In this document: piece by piece, positions 39,427 to 48,267 of the stretch
How the letters are laid out: every line of letters starts with the position of its first letter
Position numbering within the stretch: position 1 is the stretch's first letter
Assembly (NCBI GenBank): GCA_900554815.1
Contig: USIO01000001.1
Location: 38,114-102,113, forward strand
Direction of reading: 5' to 3'
Length of the DNA stretch: 64,000 bases
DNA from: an uncultured Clostridium sp.
GTDB taxonomy: Bacteria; Bacillota; Clostridia; TANB77; CAG-508
Position numbers and translations under genes: made by a program
Notes under the pieces: model-generated
Database searches by the model: none
Told to the model about the DNA's origin: nothing
What the model saw: the letters and a program-made list of their open reading frames with translations, nothing else

Positions 39427-39482
39427 GTAGTTATATGTTAATTTAACTTACACGATTACAACTTTAGAGGAGGCTTCGTTTT

Positions 39483-39929
39483 ATGAAATGTGTAAGCATT
39501 ATTTGGAATTGTGCTTTTGAGTTTAAAGAAGAAATTTTGAAAATCATATCTGCTTATTCAGATGTAAGCCAATGTTACTGTATTGAGTTGGAAGACAATT
39601 ACGAGATTTTTCTTCGGTCAATTTATTCTTTTGAATCTATCGCCAAATGGAAAGTGGATAAAAAAGTAGAATATATGAAAAAATATCCTTCTACTTCAGT
39701 TTGTATTGTCCATTTTGACATTGATGTTTCCGCTATTCGATACCATGAAAAGAAGAAACATTTTGTTTACTCTAATTTGCAAGATTTAAAAGATTTGGTC
39801 CGTGAAACTTATCAAGCTAAATTACCTTTTTATTTTTTTGATATTATTTTTCACTGTTCCGAATCTCAAGAAGAATATGTAGCAGATACTCAAATAATAA
39901 GCCTTTTCCGAAGAAACCAAAAGCTATAA
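39483..39929 (+). CDS. Orphan cargo protein of unknown function
   Basis: A 148-residue soluble protein behind AGAGGAGG. The start KCVSIIWNCAFEFKEEILKII and the end HCSESQEEYVADTQIISLF vaguely recall proteins of capsular polysaccharide clusters, but I cannot assign a family. Codon 45 is a zero-frame CGG (39615-39617) that reads well as Arg; a +1 shift would end in a short nonsense tail. This is one of two such exceptions and suggests recent acquisition. It has its own promoter and terminator. Confidence 0.7.
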   Translation: MKCVSIIWNCAFEFKEEILKIISAYSDVSQCYCIELEDNYEIFLRSIYSFESIAKWKVDKKVEYMKKYPSTSVCIVHFDIDVSAIRYHEKKKHFVYSNLQDLKDLVRETYQAKLPFYFFDIIFHCSESQEEYVADTQIISLFRRNQKL

Positions 39930-39957
39930 AGGAAAATTTTCCTTTATAGCTTTTTTA
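39921..39957 (+). terminator. Terminator of the orphan gene
   Basis: AGCTATAAAGGAAAA and its perfect complement overlap the stop codon and are followed by TTTTTT. Confidence 0.85.
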
Positions 39958-39980
39958 TTGAATACCGCATTTTTCATGTG

Positions 39981-40484
39981 TTAATTTAAATAACACTCAT
40001 TAAAATTTTTTACTAAAGCATAAGATGGATTTATTGAAGGAACTACTTTTCCGTTTTTTATCATCTCGTCAAATTCCTCAAATGTTACTAATTTAACATC
40101 CGCCACTTCGTCTTCTTGTAACTTGAGTCCATCAATATTTACATCTTGGTTAACCATCCAGACATCAACAATATCTGTAGTTCTAATATATGTCCCTATA
40201 TAAAACAAATTTTCTTCTTTCACATCGTAGCCTAATTCTTCCTTGCACTCTTTAAATACTGTAATTTTACTAGTGTCTCCAGTTTTTACGCCTCCTCCAA
40301 CCTGAGCCCACATCCCTGGGAATTTATCTTCTTTTTCTGATCTTTTCTCAATAAGAAGCCTGTCTTTAGAGTCTTTAATCCAAATATGAGTAGAAATTCT
40401 ATATTCTCCAATGGTCAATTCTTTTCTCCCTTTAATCTTCTCAGTTCTTTCTCTAAATTTATTATAAACATCTACTTTTTCCAT
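39981..40484 (-). CDS. NUDIX hydrolase (isopentenyl-diphosphate isomerase-like subgroup)
   Basis: The ATG at 40484 follows GGAG; codons in frame before it belong to a radical-SAM relic. The 167-residue protein has a Nudix box (GGGVKTGDTSKITVFKECKEELG) with the pattern VYNKFRERTEK...GEYRISTHIWIKDSKDRLLIEKRS of YfcD/Idi-like NUDIX proteins. Substrate unknown. Confidence 0.85.
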   Translation of the reverse strand: MEKVDVYNKFRERTEKIKGRKELTIGEYRISTHIWIKDSKDRLLIEKRSEKEDKFPGMWAQVGGGVKTGDTSKITVFKECKEELGYDVKEENLFYIGTYIRTTDIVDVWMVNQDVNIDGLKLQEDEVADVKLVTFEEFDEMIKNGKVVPSINPSYALVKNFNECYLN

Positions 40485-40795
40485 ATTTAAAACTCCTTTT
40501 CTTTTAATTCTTTTATCACAAATTGTATTTTTCACATTATTTAATAAGTGCTTTTTTCTTAATTCTGTAATCGCTTTGCTACTCCAAGCTTCCTTAATCG
40601 TTTGCTTATTTATGTCTGCATAAGCCAAATAATTTTGAAAATCCATACAGCAGGCTGTAATAAATCCTTCACATGTAATATTTATAGAATTAAATACATA
40701 ATAGCATGGAGCTTTAATATTTTTAGCCTCATCTACTAAATAATCAATTTTCGTGTCATTTTTTTATTAGCACAAAATATGCACTTGTTGTTACA
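40485..40795 (-). pseudogene. Radical SAM/SPASM protein relic
   Basis: The coding strand has CNNKCIFCANKKM (a CxxxCxxC iron-sulfur motif, about 40760-40795), then a frame change, then NITCEGFITACCMDFQNYLAYADINKQTIKEAW, a SPASM-type C-terminal cluster. About 150 residues of the middle domain are missing. An internal deletion has fused the two ends. The last part runs in frame into the NUDIX start. Confidence 0.65.
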
Positions 40796-40979
40796 ATATT
40801 AGTTTTTTTCTTTTTTGGCTTGCATCACATAGATGTGACAATTGTTTAATTTCTGTAATTAAGTCATTTAAAACGAATGTCCTTATTAATGACCAGTATT
40901 TTAATCCACAAACTTCTCTCTCATTTATTTTATTTTGTTCTTCAAATCTCAATATGGAATCTATAATTTCTTCTTTCAC
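40791..40979 (-). pseudogene. Relic of a polysaccharide-associated protein N-terminus
   Basis: A 62-codon frame with EREVCGLKYWSLIRTFVLNDL, a pattern seen at the N-terminus of capsule or teichoic acid cluster proteins. It stops early in a Lys-rich tail and abuts the radical-SAM relic. Confidence 0.4.
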
Positions 40980-41192
40980 ATTTAACCTCTTATTTTTTAG
41001 AACAGTAATATAAATATTTAGTTATATTACTACTATTTACAGGAATTCATTGATATACTAATTATTTTTACCTTTACGGTTCCATTATAGCATATTCACA
41101 AAATTTAGTAAAGGCTTCTTACACTTCTCATTCTCGCTCTATTTCTTTCTTATTTACCCTTTAAACTGTAATAGCCTAATATTGCAGGATCA

Positions 41193-41327
41193 GGGAGTCT
41201 CCTAGACTCCCATTTAACTGCCTAAAAGCGTGGCTTTTAGCAGGGTGCCTTTTAATTTTAAGGAGGACAAATGGGTGCCCCACTTTTAGAAAAGAACAAG
41301 TATAGAATTTATAAATTTTATACTTGT
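41193..41327. other. Cluster of three hairpins in a ~400-base gene-free region
   Basis: Perfect stems: GGGAGTC/GACTCCC (41193-41211), CTAAAAGC/GCTTTTAG (41222-41240) and ACAAGTATA/TATACTTGT (41296-41327). Rest of 40980-41380 shows nothing. Possible roles are replication origin, small RNA, or protein-binding end region of element 2. Confidence 0.5.
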
Positions 41328-41357
41328 CCTTGCATATTATTTAATTTCTTCTTTTAA
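41271..41357 (+). CDS. Possible 28-residue peptide
   Basis: An AAGGAGG site precedes ATG at 41271. The peptide begins MGAPLLEKNKYRIYKF and ends in a Phe/Cys-rich hydrophobic stretch. It overlaps the third hairpin, so it may be a leader peptide or chance. Confidence 0.25.
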   Translation: MGAPLLEKNKYRIYKFYTCPCILFNFFF

Positions 41358-41380
41358 ATTGATCCCATCATTTAGTCCTG

Positions 41381-41641
41381 TTAGATAACATTTTTGCATA
41401 AATACCAGTTTTCGCGATTGACATTTTCTATATAGTCTTCTAATTTTGTTTTAATACTCTCTTTTAACTTTCTAAAGTCTTTTGGTATTTTTTCTAACTC
41501 TGCATCTAAAGAGTCGCGTCTTGTACTTCTATCAATGTTATGTTCTTTGAAGAAAATTTTATCTTCATAAGTTAGGGTTGCTAATTTTTCTTCTCTTGCT
41601 TTAAATATTATTTCTAACATCTTTCTTCTTTTCCTATCCAA
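41381..41641 (-). CDS. Small charged helical protein of unknown function
   Basis: An 86-residue protein, mostly Lys/Glu-rich helix (RRKMLEIIFKAREEKLATLTYEDK). No family recognised. It is downstream of the helix-turn-helix gene in element 2. Confidence 0.5.
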   Translation of the reverse strand: MDRKRRKMLEIIFKAREEKLATLTYEDKIFFKEHNIDRSTRRDSLDAELEKIPKDFRKLKESIKTKLEDYIENVNRENWYLCKNVI

Positions 41642-41705
41642 AATAATATCACCTCCACTTGATGTGTGATATTAACTCTGTTCGGAATTTTATGCAAGTC
41701 CTTTC

Positions 41706-42146
41706 TCAAAAATTATTTGCATACAAGCTAGTCCAATCGAATTTACTATAATCCCTACCATCTTTTAATCTGCAACTATTGTTATTATATATTTTATTAT
41801 TATTTATTATATCTTTAACATTTTTGTTAATAGATTCATCATTTATTTGTTTATAGGTATTAACATATTCGTTAATGGGTATAATTTTTCTCAATGCTAT
41901 TTCTTTTGAATTTTGTTTATATACAATTTCAATTTTTACATATTCTTTTTTCTTTAATGAATTAATAATTCTTGATGCTTGTACATTACAGATATTTAAT
42001 AAATTACTAATATATGTATTTGACATCTTGCAATCATTTTCTTTGCTTAAATATAAAATCATAGAATATATTATCTTTTCTTTATCGTTTAAATTTTTGT
42101 CAACTAATACCTCATAAGGTATCCATATTCCTTTAAATTCTTTCAA
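41706..42146 (-). CDS. Helix-turn-helix replication-initiator-like protein
   Basis: A 146-residue protein with KGIWIPYEVLVDKNLNDKEKIIYSMILYLSKEND followed by a winged helix (MSNTYISNLLNICNVQASRIINSLKKKEYVKIE). This start is typical of RepN/phage replication organiser-type proteins in Firmicutes elements. An Asn-rich linker leads to a short C-terminus. Probably binds the element 2 origin. Confidence 0.65.
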   Translation of the reverse strand: MKEFKGIWIPYEVLVDKNLNDKEKIIYSMILYLSKENDCKMSNTYISNLLNICNVQASRIINSLKKKEYVKIEIVYKQNSKEIALRKIIPINEYVNTYKQINDESINKNVKDIINNNKIYNNNSCRLKDGRDYSKFDWTSLYANNF

Positions 42147-42289
42147 TACTCCTTTTTCTTTCTAACCAATTGCTCCACAATCGATTCTGTGCCGTTTTTA
42201 TTTAGCTTTAGTATAACTTATCGATGAAAGAAACTTCAAATTTAAGTTTTTATTTCATATCAAGACATTAGCAATATCAGGCATTTTAT

Positions 42290-42466
42290 TTATTCATCCA
42301 AAGATGATGACTTTACGGGGGTGAAGTCACCTGGATGTGAAAATAATACTACCCATTTTCCTTTATAATCATTTAAAGATATATTTCCCATTGTAGTTTT
42401 TGCTTCAAACTCTGGAGCATATTGCCCTATTTTAATATTTCCGTTCATCATAACTTCATAATCCAT
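42290..42466 (-). pseudogene. 1-Cys peroxiredoxin, 5' part, truncated by element insertion
   Basis: It starts [22 protein letters not shown] after AGGAG and runs through [14 protein letters not shown], the residues just before the peroxidatic Cys. After GTA the sequence is element DNA, giving VKSSSLDE and a stop. The 58-residue product lacks the catalytic Cys. The rest of the gene is at 21729-22238. Confidence 0.88.
42314..42328. other. Attachment site attR of element 2
   Basis: TACGGGGGTGAAGTC identical to attL, followed by peroxiredoxin coding sequence on the right. Confidence 0.8.
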
Positions 42467-42541
42467 AAAAATAAACTCCTTTCAAAATTTGTATATATTA
42501 TGAAAAAAGTTTATTTTTTGTTAATTAATTATTTAAATATT

Positions 42542-43985
42542 TTATTTTCTTTTTAGATATCTTTTTACAATATCTCTAACTTCGTATACATATTTATCCC
42601 TTAAAATAATTAATATTAGAAAATAAATTGTTGCTCCAACAATAATTTTAATAATAATTGAAATTGCTCCACCTGGTATAAATAGCCCTAATATCATGCA
42701 TATTATATACATTGCTATTGATGCAATTAAATATTTTTTCCCAGAACGAAAGGCATATAAAATATTAATTTCATTTTTTACATAATGTGATTGTACTATG
42801 GCAACTATTAATTGTGATAAAGTTGTTACAATTCCTGCTCCGAAAGCTCCCCAAATTGGAATTAAAATTAAATTAAAGATTATATTAACTATTAGTCCAA
42901 TTAAAATTGATATTGTGTATTCCTTTTGCCTCTTTGTTGGTAATAAATATTGGGTTCCTATAACATTTGTAATTCCACAAAATAGTATCATAGGTGCCAA
43001 TCCATTAATAATAGTTGAAGCTGTCTCATAGCCTCCTCCTAAAAAGATAGGGACAAATTCTTTTGAAATTGTAATAATTCCCATCATCATAGGAAAAGCT
43101 AGAAAAAATATAAATCTAAATGATTTCATAATATATTCATTTAGTTTTTTCTTATCTCCTGTTGCAAAAACACTTGCAATTCTTGGCACCATTACAATTC
43201 CTAATGAAGAAACAACTGTAAATAAAACATTAATTACCTTATATGCTTCTTCGTAATTTCCCAGTTCTGCTTTGTCTGCTATCATATAGCCTATCATGGT
43301 TTTGTCCACAATATTATATAGTTTAATTGCTATTTGCGGAATAAATAATAATACAATTGGTATTATGTGCCTTACAATATTTAAATTTTTAATTTCATGT
43401 CCTTTTAAATATTTAGGCAAATATAGCCATAAAGAAATGTTTCCTAAAAGGTCTGCTAAAGAATAAATTAATAAATATTTTGGCAAATCTTCTCCGGGTC
43501 TTTACAAAAATAAATATGCAACATACACTAGCAAGTCTTACAATTACATTTCTAGCAACAGTTTTTTTGAATTCTTCCATTCCTTGAAAGAACCAGCTAA
43601 TATCAAAAGCAGCTGCTAATAAATATAATAAAAGAATTTGATAGTACTTTTTGTACTCGTTGTTTTGCATAAACGAAAAATAATATATAATTATGGCAAC
43701 TGCCATAGTAAGAAATCTAAAAATAATAATTTCTAAAAATATTTTTTTTCGTGTTTTTTTATTTTCTCTTGCATATGCAATTTCTCTTTGTCCATATAAA
43801 GAAACGCCTAATGAACCAAATAAAGTAAAATACGTAACAATGGAAATTGTAAAGCTATAAATTCCTACATTTTCTGCTCCTAATACTCTTGCAATGTATG
43901 GTGTTGTAATAATAGGTAACAGTAATATAAGAATTTGGTATACTAAATTATATAAATAATTTTTTTTAATACTTTTTGTTTCCAA
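42542..43985 (-). CDS. Polysaccharide flippase (Wzx/MATE-like), read through a CGG +1 site
   Basis: A multi-helix flippase of the MOP superfamily: KNYLYNLVYQILILLLPIITTPYIAR start, GENVG-like GAENVGIYSF, DISWFFQGMEEF, then after the break LPKYLLIYSLADLLGNISLW and DKTMIGY. CGG 43494-43496 sits between the halves; skipping the C gives FVKTGEDLPKY and a 480-residue protein with about 12-14 helices. It probably exports lipid-linked cell-surface polysaccharide. No glycan cluster is next to it. Confidence 0.85.
43494..43496 (-). other. CGG +1 recoding site in flippase
   Basis: Zero-frame codons are ACC CGG AGA. Skipping the C gives ACC GGA GAA (Thr-Gly-Glu) and joins the two halves. Confidence 0.75.
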
Positions 43986-44093
43986 ATTTTTTCATTCCTC
44001 TAATTCTTTCGTTTTTCTGTGTAATATATAATATTGCTTAATATTATAAGCATTTTAAAAAAATGAGTATTTATGGTAAAAATTTCTTTAATT

Positions 44094-45215
44094 TTATAAG
44101 TTTTCTTTTTTTAGTGAATTTTGCTTTAAATAACTTTTGATAAACCCATTTAAATCTCCATTCATAACAGAGTTTACATTTCCGACTTCATAATTTGTTC
44201 TATGGTCTTTTACCATGCTATATGGATGGAAAACATATGAACGTATTTGGTTTCCGCCAAGCAATATCTTTTTGTTCTCCCTTTAGATCTTCAATTTTTT
44301 CTTTGTTTTCCTTTTCTTTTAAGTCTAGTAATTTAGACTTTAGCATTTTTATAGCTGTTTCCTTGTTTTGTATTTGTGATCTCTCTGATTGGCAAGTTAC
44401 AACTATATTAGTTGGAATATGTGTTATTCTAACAGCAGAATCTGTTTTATTTATATGCTGGCCTCCGGCTCCGTGAAGCTCTATAAGTATCAATTCTTAA
44501 ATCTTCTGGATTAATTTCTATTACAATATCTTCTGTAATCTCTGGCATTATCTCCACAGAAGCAAAGGATGTATGTCTTCTTCCTCCTGCATCAAAAGGG
44601 GATATTCTAATAAGTCTATGTACACCTTTTTCGCTCTTTACATATCCATAGGCATTTTCTCCTTCAACTAAGAAAGTAACACTTTTAATTCCTGCTTCCT
44701 CACCTTCCAAAAGGTACAACTCTTTTATTGTAAAGTTATTAGCATTTGCCCATTTTCCATACATCCTATATAGCATTTCAGCCCAATCTTGTGATTCTGT
44801 TCCTCCAGCACCTGGATGAATTGTTACAATTGCATTGTTTTTATCATATTTACCATTAAAGAATGTTTCTATTTCTATGTTATTAATATCTTCTTCTAGT
44901 TTTTTTGTATTGTTTAAAACTTGCTTTGCTAGTTCTTCATCTTGTTCTATTAGTAAAAGGTTATTTATTTCTATTAGATTATTTACTTCTTTATAAAGGG
45001 TTATGTATTTTTCTTTTTTATTTTGCATTCTTTTTAATTTTGATAAAACAATGCTCGAATTTTTTTTGTCATTCCAAAAATTTTTTTCCATAGTTTTTTT
45101 GTGTAGTTCTTGTATTTCTTCCTCTAGTTTCTCAATGTCAAAGAGAATCTCCTATGTTTTTTAATCTTGTTTTTAGTTCAATTAATTTATGTTTATTGTA
45201 TTCTAGTTCTATCAT
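44094..45215 (-). CDS. prfB: Peptide chain release factor 2, with one UGA and two CGG +1 sites
   Basis: RF2 ends translation at UGA and UAA. The ATG at 45215 follows AAGGAG. Codons 1-25 end at the classical CTT TGA C shift site (45137-45143), then domain I, the SPF-like [20 protein letters not shown], then the catalytic GAGGQH loop reached only after CGG 44471-44473, and the C-terminal IRSYVFHPY block reached only after CGG 44254-44256. Corrected length about 372 residues, normal for RF2. Three +1 events in one gene would be exceptional. Confidence 0.92.
44254..44256 (-). other. CGG +1 recoding site 2 in prfB
   Basis: Zero-frame codons are TGG CGG AAA. Skipping the C gives TGG GGA AAC (Trp-Gly-Asn) of the conserved WGNQIRSYV block. 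Confidence 0.8.
44471..44473 (-). other. CGG +1 recoding site 1 in prfB
   Basis: Zero-frame codons are TCA CGG AGC. Skipping the C gives TCA GGA GCC, the start of the invariant SGAGGQH catalytic loop. Confidence 0.85.
45137..45153 (-). promoter_or_regulatory. Classical programmed +1 frameshift of prfB
   Basis: CTT TGA C with an internal ribosome-binding-like AGGAGA upstream (45148-45153). This is the known RF2 autoregulatory site. It gives an internal control for reading +1 sites here. Confidence 0.95.
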
Positions 45216-45245
45216 TTATTTATTCTCCTTATTTATCTAATAATA

Positions 45246-46487
45246 CTACATCATCCAGTCTTTTCCATCAACAATTCTAGCTACCATCATTGACGATACT
45301 GAATCTCCAACGGAGTTTAACATAGTAGCTGGCGGGTCTATAATAGTTGCAATCATGGTTAAAATAGGTAGTGCTGCTACAGGGTATCCCATCATGGTAA
45401 TAATTAGCATTTCAGAAATTGTTCCTCCTCCAATTGGTACAGCTGCAATTAGAAGATTGGCTAATAAAGCTATTCCTAGAATACCTAGTATTTCACCAGG
45501 TGTAGACATACTTGTTCCAAATAGGCATACTAAAAACATAATCTTAAACATTGACCCTATGATAGAGCCGTCTTTATGAAAGCTAGTGCCTAATGGAATT
45601 GTAGTTTCTGCAATATCTTCTGGTACTCCCATTTTTTTAGTACACTCAATATTAATAGGAATTGTAGCGGCACTAGAGCATGTTCCTAATGATGTTAATG
45701 TTACTGGTAAAGCATTTTTCCAGAAGGAAATAATTGCTTTTTTCCCTCCTGCTATCCATGCATAAAATGTATACATAATAAAATAAAACGCAAATGCGAT
45801 TAATGTATACATTATAAATGTTTTTAAATAGCCAATAGCTATTGAGGCTCCAAAATTACCAACTAAGCTCGCAAAATAGCAACCTAATCCTATTGGTGCA
45901 TAATACATAATTATTTTTACAACATTTATAATAATTTCATTTGCTGATATGATAAAGTCCATAACAGGTTTTGCCTTTTGCCCAGTTATATTAATGGCAA
46001 TACCAAATATAACGGAAAATACTAATAAGGCTATTAAGTTTTCTTTAGAAAGTAATTTTGAAAAGTCATTTACAGATATTAAGCTAACAGTTCTTTCTAA
46101 AATAGATAATTCTTCTTGTTCCAATTGTTCCTCTTCTGTTTTTAAAGTTTCAAAAATTTTTCCACCATCTTCTGGCTCAACTAGTTTAATAAAATATGTG
46201 CTTAAAAATCCTATTATTACTGCTAAAATAGATGTAATTAAAAATACAATAATAATACTAACCATTACTTTTCCCAATCGTTTTGGTTTTTTCATTTTTC
46301 CAATAGATGTGGTAATATTAAAAAAAATAAGAGGTACAACTATAACTAACAATAAATTTAAGAATAAGTCCCCTAGTGGACTTAAAACGGCTGCTTTTTC
46401 TTGGAATATAATTCCAACAACTACTCCAACAATTATCGCAGCTAAAAGAATAATTGTTGACTTGTAATTTGACAAAAATTTTTTCAT
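45246..46487 (-). CDS. Dicarboxylate/amino acid:cation symporter (DAACS family)
   Basis: The ATG at 46487 follows AGGAGG. The protein has about eight helices, two re-entrant loops with the serine-rich LGTCSSAATIPI and the GTSFHKDGS motif, and GGGTISEMLI. This is the GltP/SstT/DctA fold that imports glutamate, serine or C4-dicarboxylates with Na+ or H+. 413 residues. A 24-base palindrome upstream may be its operator. Confidence 0.93.
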   Translation of the reverse strand: MKKFLSNYKSTIILLAAIIVGVVVGIIFQEKAAVLSPLGDLFLNLLLVIVVPLIFFNITTSIGKMKKPKRLGKVMVSIIIVFLITSILAVIIGFLSTYFIKLVEPEDGGKIFETLKTEEEQLEQEELSILERTVSLISVNDFSKLLSKENLIALLVFSVIFGIAINITGQKAKPVMDFIISANEIIINVVKIIMYYAPIGLGCYFASLVGNFGASIAIGYLKTFIMYTLIAFAFYFIMYTFYAWIAGGKKAIISFWKNALPVTLTSLGTCSSAATIPINIECTKKMGVPEDIAETTIPLGTSFHKDGSIIGSMFKIMFLVCLFGTSMSTPGEILGILGIALLANLLIAAVPIGGGTISEMLIITMMGYPVAALPILTMIATIIDPPATMLNSVGDSVSSMMVARIVDGKDWMM

Positions 46488-46516
46488 ATAATACTGCCTC
46501 CTAAATGGTTTGGCAA

Positions 46517-46540
46517 CAAGAAACATAATTATGTTTCTTG
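46517..46540. promoter_or_regulatory. 24-base perfect palindrome upstream of the symporter
   Basis: Arms CAAGAAACATAA and its complement meet without a loop, 30 bases upstream of the ATG. No T-run follows, so an operator is more likely than a terminator. Confidence 0.55.
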
Positions 46541-46638
46541 AATTTGTTTTATTATATATCATATTTAAAAAATATGTCAATTGTATAATTTATTTATTTA
46601 CATTATTAGTGTTTTATTAATTTTTCTATAAATTGAAT

Positions 46639-46959
46639 TTACTTTATTTTACTTATGCTAACTATATCCGCTATACTTATATTATTTTCACCATCTAGCT
46701 GTATTTTCTTTTTTGTAAAATCTATTTTAGTTATTGTTCCAGTTATTTCACTATAGCCCATACTTTTACAGTACTTTATTATTACAATATTACCTATTTT
46801 AATTTCATTTAGTATAATGTCTAATTCATTTAGCATTTCTTCAGATAATTCTTTTCTTTCTTCGCGTTCGACTTCTTTTTCTCGTAATGCCTTTTGCAAT
46901 CCTTTTAGAGAGTCAAAAGGTAAAAATTGTTTTGCCCTATTTGTTCTATTACCCTGCAT
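46639..46959 (-). CDS. YolD-like protein
   Basis: A 106-residue protein with RAKQFLPFDSLKGLQKAL and a C-terminal beta-rich SH3/Hfq-like part (IVIIKYCKSMGYSEITGTITKIDF). YolD-like genes regularly accompany Y-family polymerases in Firmicutes. It overlaps the polymerase stop by a few bases. Confidence 0.85.
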   Translation of the reverse strand: MQGNRTNRAKQFLPFDSLKGLQKALREKEVEREERKELSEEMLNELDIILNEIKIGNIVIIKYCKSMGYSEITGTITKIDFTKKKIQLDGENNISIADIVSISKIK

Positions 46960-48205
46960 TATGACCACCTACCAATTTATTTCTTAAAATAGTTGTTGCT
47001 CCTTCTTGTAAATCCATTCCTCTTATTACTGTGTTTTTTCCCATTTCATTTTTTATTTTGGATATTGTTTGCTCTAAGTTTCTTTCTTTGTTTATTTTAT
47101 CTTGATCTATAAATAAATTTAATTGCACATTTTCGGTTTCTATTATATTTGCAAAGTTCACACCAATTCTTCTTATTTTTACATTTCTATCTGTAGTTTT
47201 ATTGTATAAATCTAAAAATACCTTTAAAAGTTCTGAGTATACATTTGTACAATTATTGATCTTTCTAGTGCCACCAGTAGCTTTTATAGCATCTTTTGAA
47301 TAGCCAATATATAATCCTATAGTATCTGTAACTAAATTATTTTCAATAAGTCTCATACTTCCAAGTTCGACCATTTCTTTTAGTACAAGTTTTGCTTTTT
47401 CAAAAGAATAATCTTCAAATAAAACTTGACTGTTGGAAATAGAATTAGTTTTTGGTTTGTATGCTTTTATATCTGAAATAGTACAGCTTTCTTTCCCCCA
47501 AGAATGGTCCATCAAATGTTCTGCATTTATTCCAAACTCTTTGTATAATTTTTTCTGGTCTGTATGGGCAATGTCATACATATCAAATATTCTTAGTTTG
47601 TTTAATCTTCGTTCAATTCCTTTTCCTATTTGCCAAAAATCGGTTAGAGGTTTGTGATGCCACAGTTCTTTTTTGTATTTTTCTTCGTCTAAATATCCAA
47701 TATTTGTTATAGTATGTTTTGCAGTTATGTCTAATGCAATTTTAGCCAAGTACATATTTGTGCCTATTCCAACAGTTGCTGTTATTCCATAGGTTTTATA
47801 AATATCTTTAATTATGGTTTTTGACATTTCTATTGGTGTCATTTTATACATTTTTAAATAATTTGTTACATCCATAAAAGCTTCATCAATAGAGTATACA
47901 TGAATATCCTCTTTTGCAAAATATTTTAAATATATTGCATAAACATTGGCCGAATATTCTATATATTTATTCATACGAGGCATTGCTGCAATAAATTTTA
48001 TATTAGGTGGTATTTCATAAATTCTGCATCTGTTTTTTACTCCTAGCATTTTCATCTTTGGGGATACTGCTAAGCATATTGTTCCTTTTCCTCTGCTCAT
48101 ATCTGCTACTACCAAATTTGTACTAAATGGATCAAGCCCTCTTTCTACGCATTCAACAGAAGCATAAAATGTTTTTAGGTCTATACACAAGTAATATTTT
48201 TGCAT
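46949..48205 (-). CDS. Y-family DNA polymerase (UvrX/DinB-like)
   Basis: A translesion polymerase: YLCIDLKTFYASVECVERG with catalytic Asp, AVSPKMKMLGV, YSIDEAFMDV with the second acidic pair, and TVGIGTNMYLAKIALD. 418 residues. The clear SOS box and promoter upstream, and the yolD gene behind it, support a DNA-damage-induced mutagenesis unit. Confidence 0.92.
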   Translation of the reverse strand: MQKYYLCIDLKTFYASVECVERGLDPFSTNLVVADMSRGKGTICLAVSPKMKMLGVKNRCRIYEIPPNIKFIAAMPRMNKYIEYSANVYAIYLKYFAKEDIHVYSIDEAFMDVTNYLKMYKMTPIEMSKTIIKDIYKTYGITATVGIGTNMYLAKIALDITAKHTITNIGYLDEEKYKKELWHHKPLTDFWQIGKGIERRLNKLRIFDMYDIAHTDQKKLYKEFGINAEHLMDHSWGKESCTISDIKAYKPKTNSISNSQVLFEDYSFEKAKLVLKEMVELGSMRLIENNLVTDTIGLYIGYSKDAIKATGGTRKINNCTNVYSELLKVFLDLYNKTTDRNVKIRRIGVNFANIIETENVQLNLFIDQDKINKERNLEQTISKIKNEMGKNTVIRGMDLQEGATTILRNKLVGGHNAG

Positions 48206-48238
48206 TATACTCACCTCTCCAATTAAAATACTAAAATT

Positions 48239-48267
48239 ATTATAACATCATTTTAATTGTTTGTAAA
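48239..48267 (-). promoter_or_regulatory. Promoter of the Y-family polymerase
   Basis: TTTACA -35 (48262-48267) and TATAAT -10 (48239-48244), 17 bases apart. The SOS box overlaps the -35. Confidence 0.75.

Larger units (their letters stand above)
37371..42313. mobile_element. Element 2: small serine-recombinase element, partly decayed
   Basis: Its ends are 22-base inverted repeats (37370-37391 and 42295-42316, 18 of 22 matching, core CATCTTTGG). It carries a recombinase with one frame break, a small partner gene, an orphan plus-strand gene, a NUDIX gene, relics of radical-SAM and polysaccharide genes, hairpins and a replication-type helix-turn-helix gene. No relaxase remains, so mobility would depend on element 1 or a helper. 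Confidence 0.75.

Noticed and set aside
45137..45143. prfB in-frame UGA as an inactivating mutation
   Set aside because: It is the well-known programmed RF2 frameshift with an upstream ribosome-binding-like sequence.
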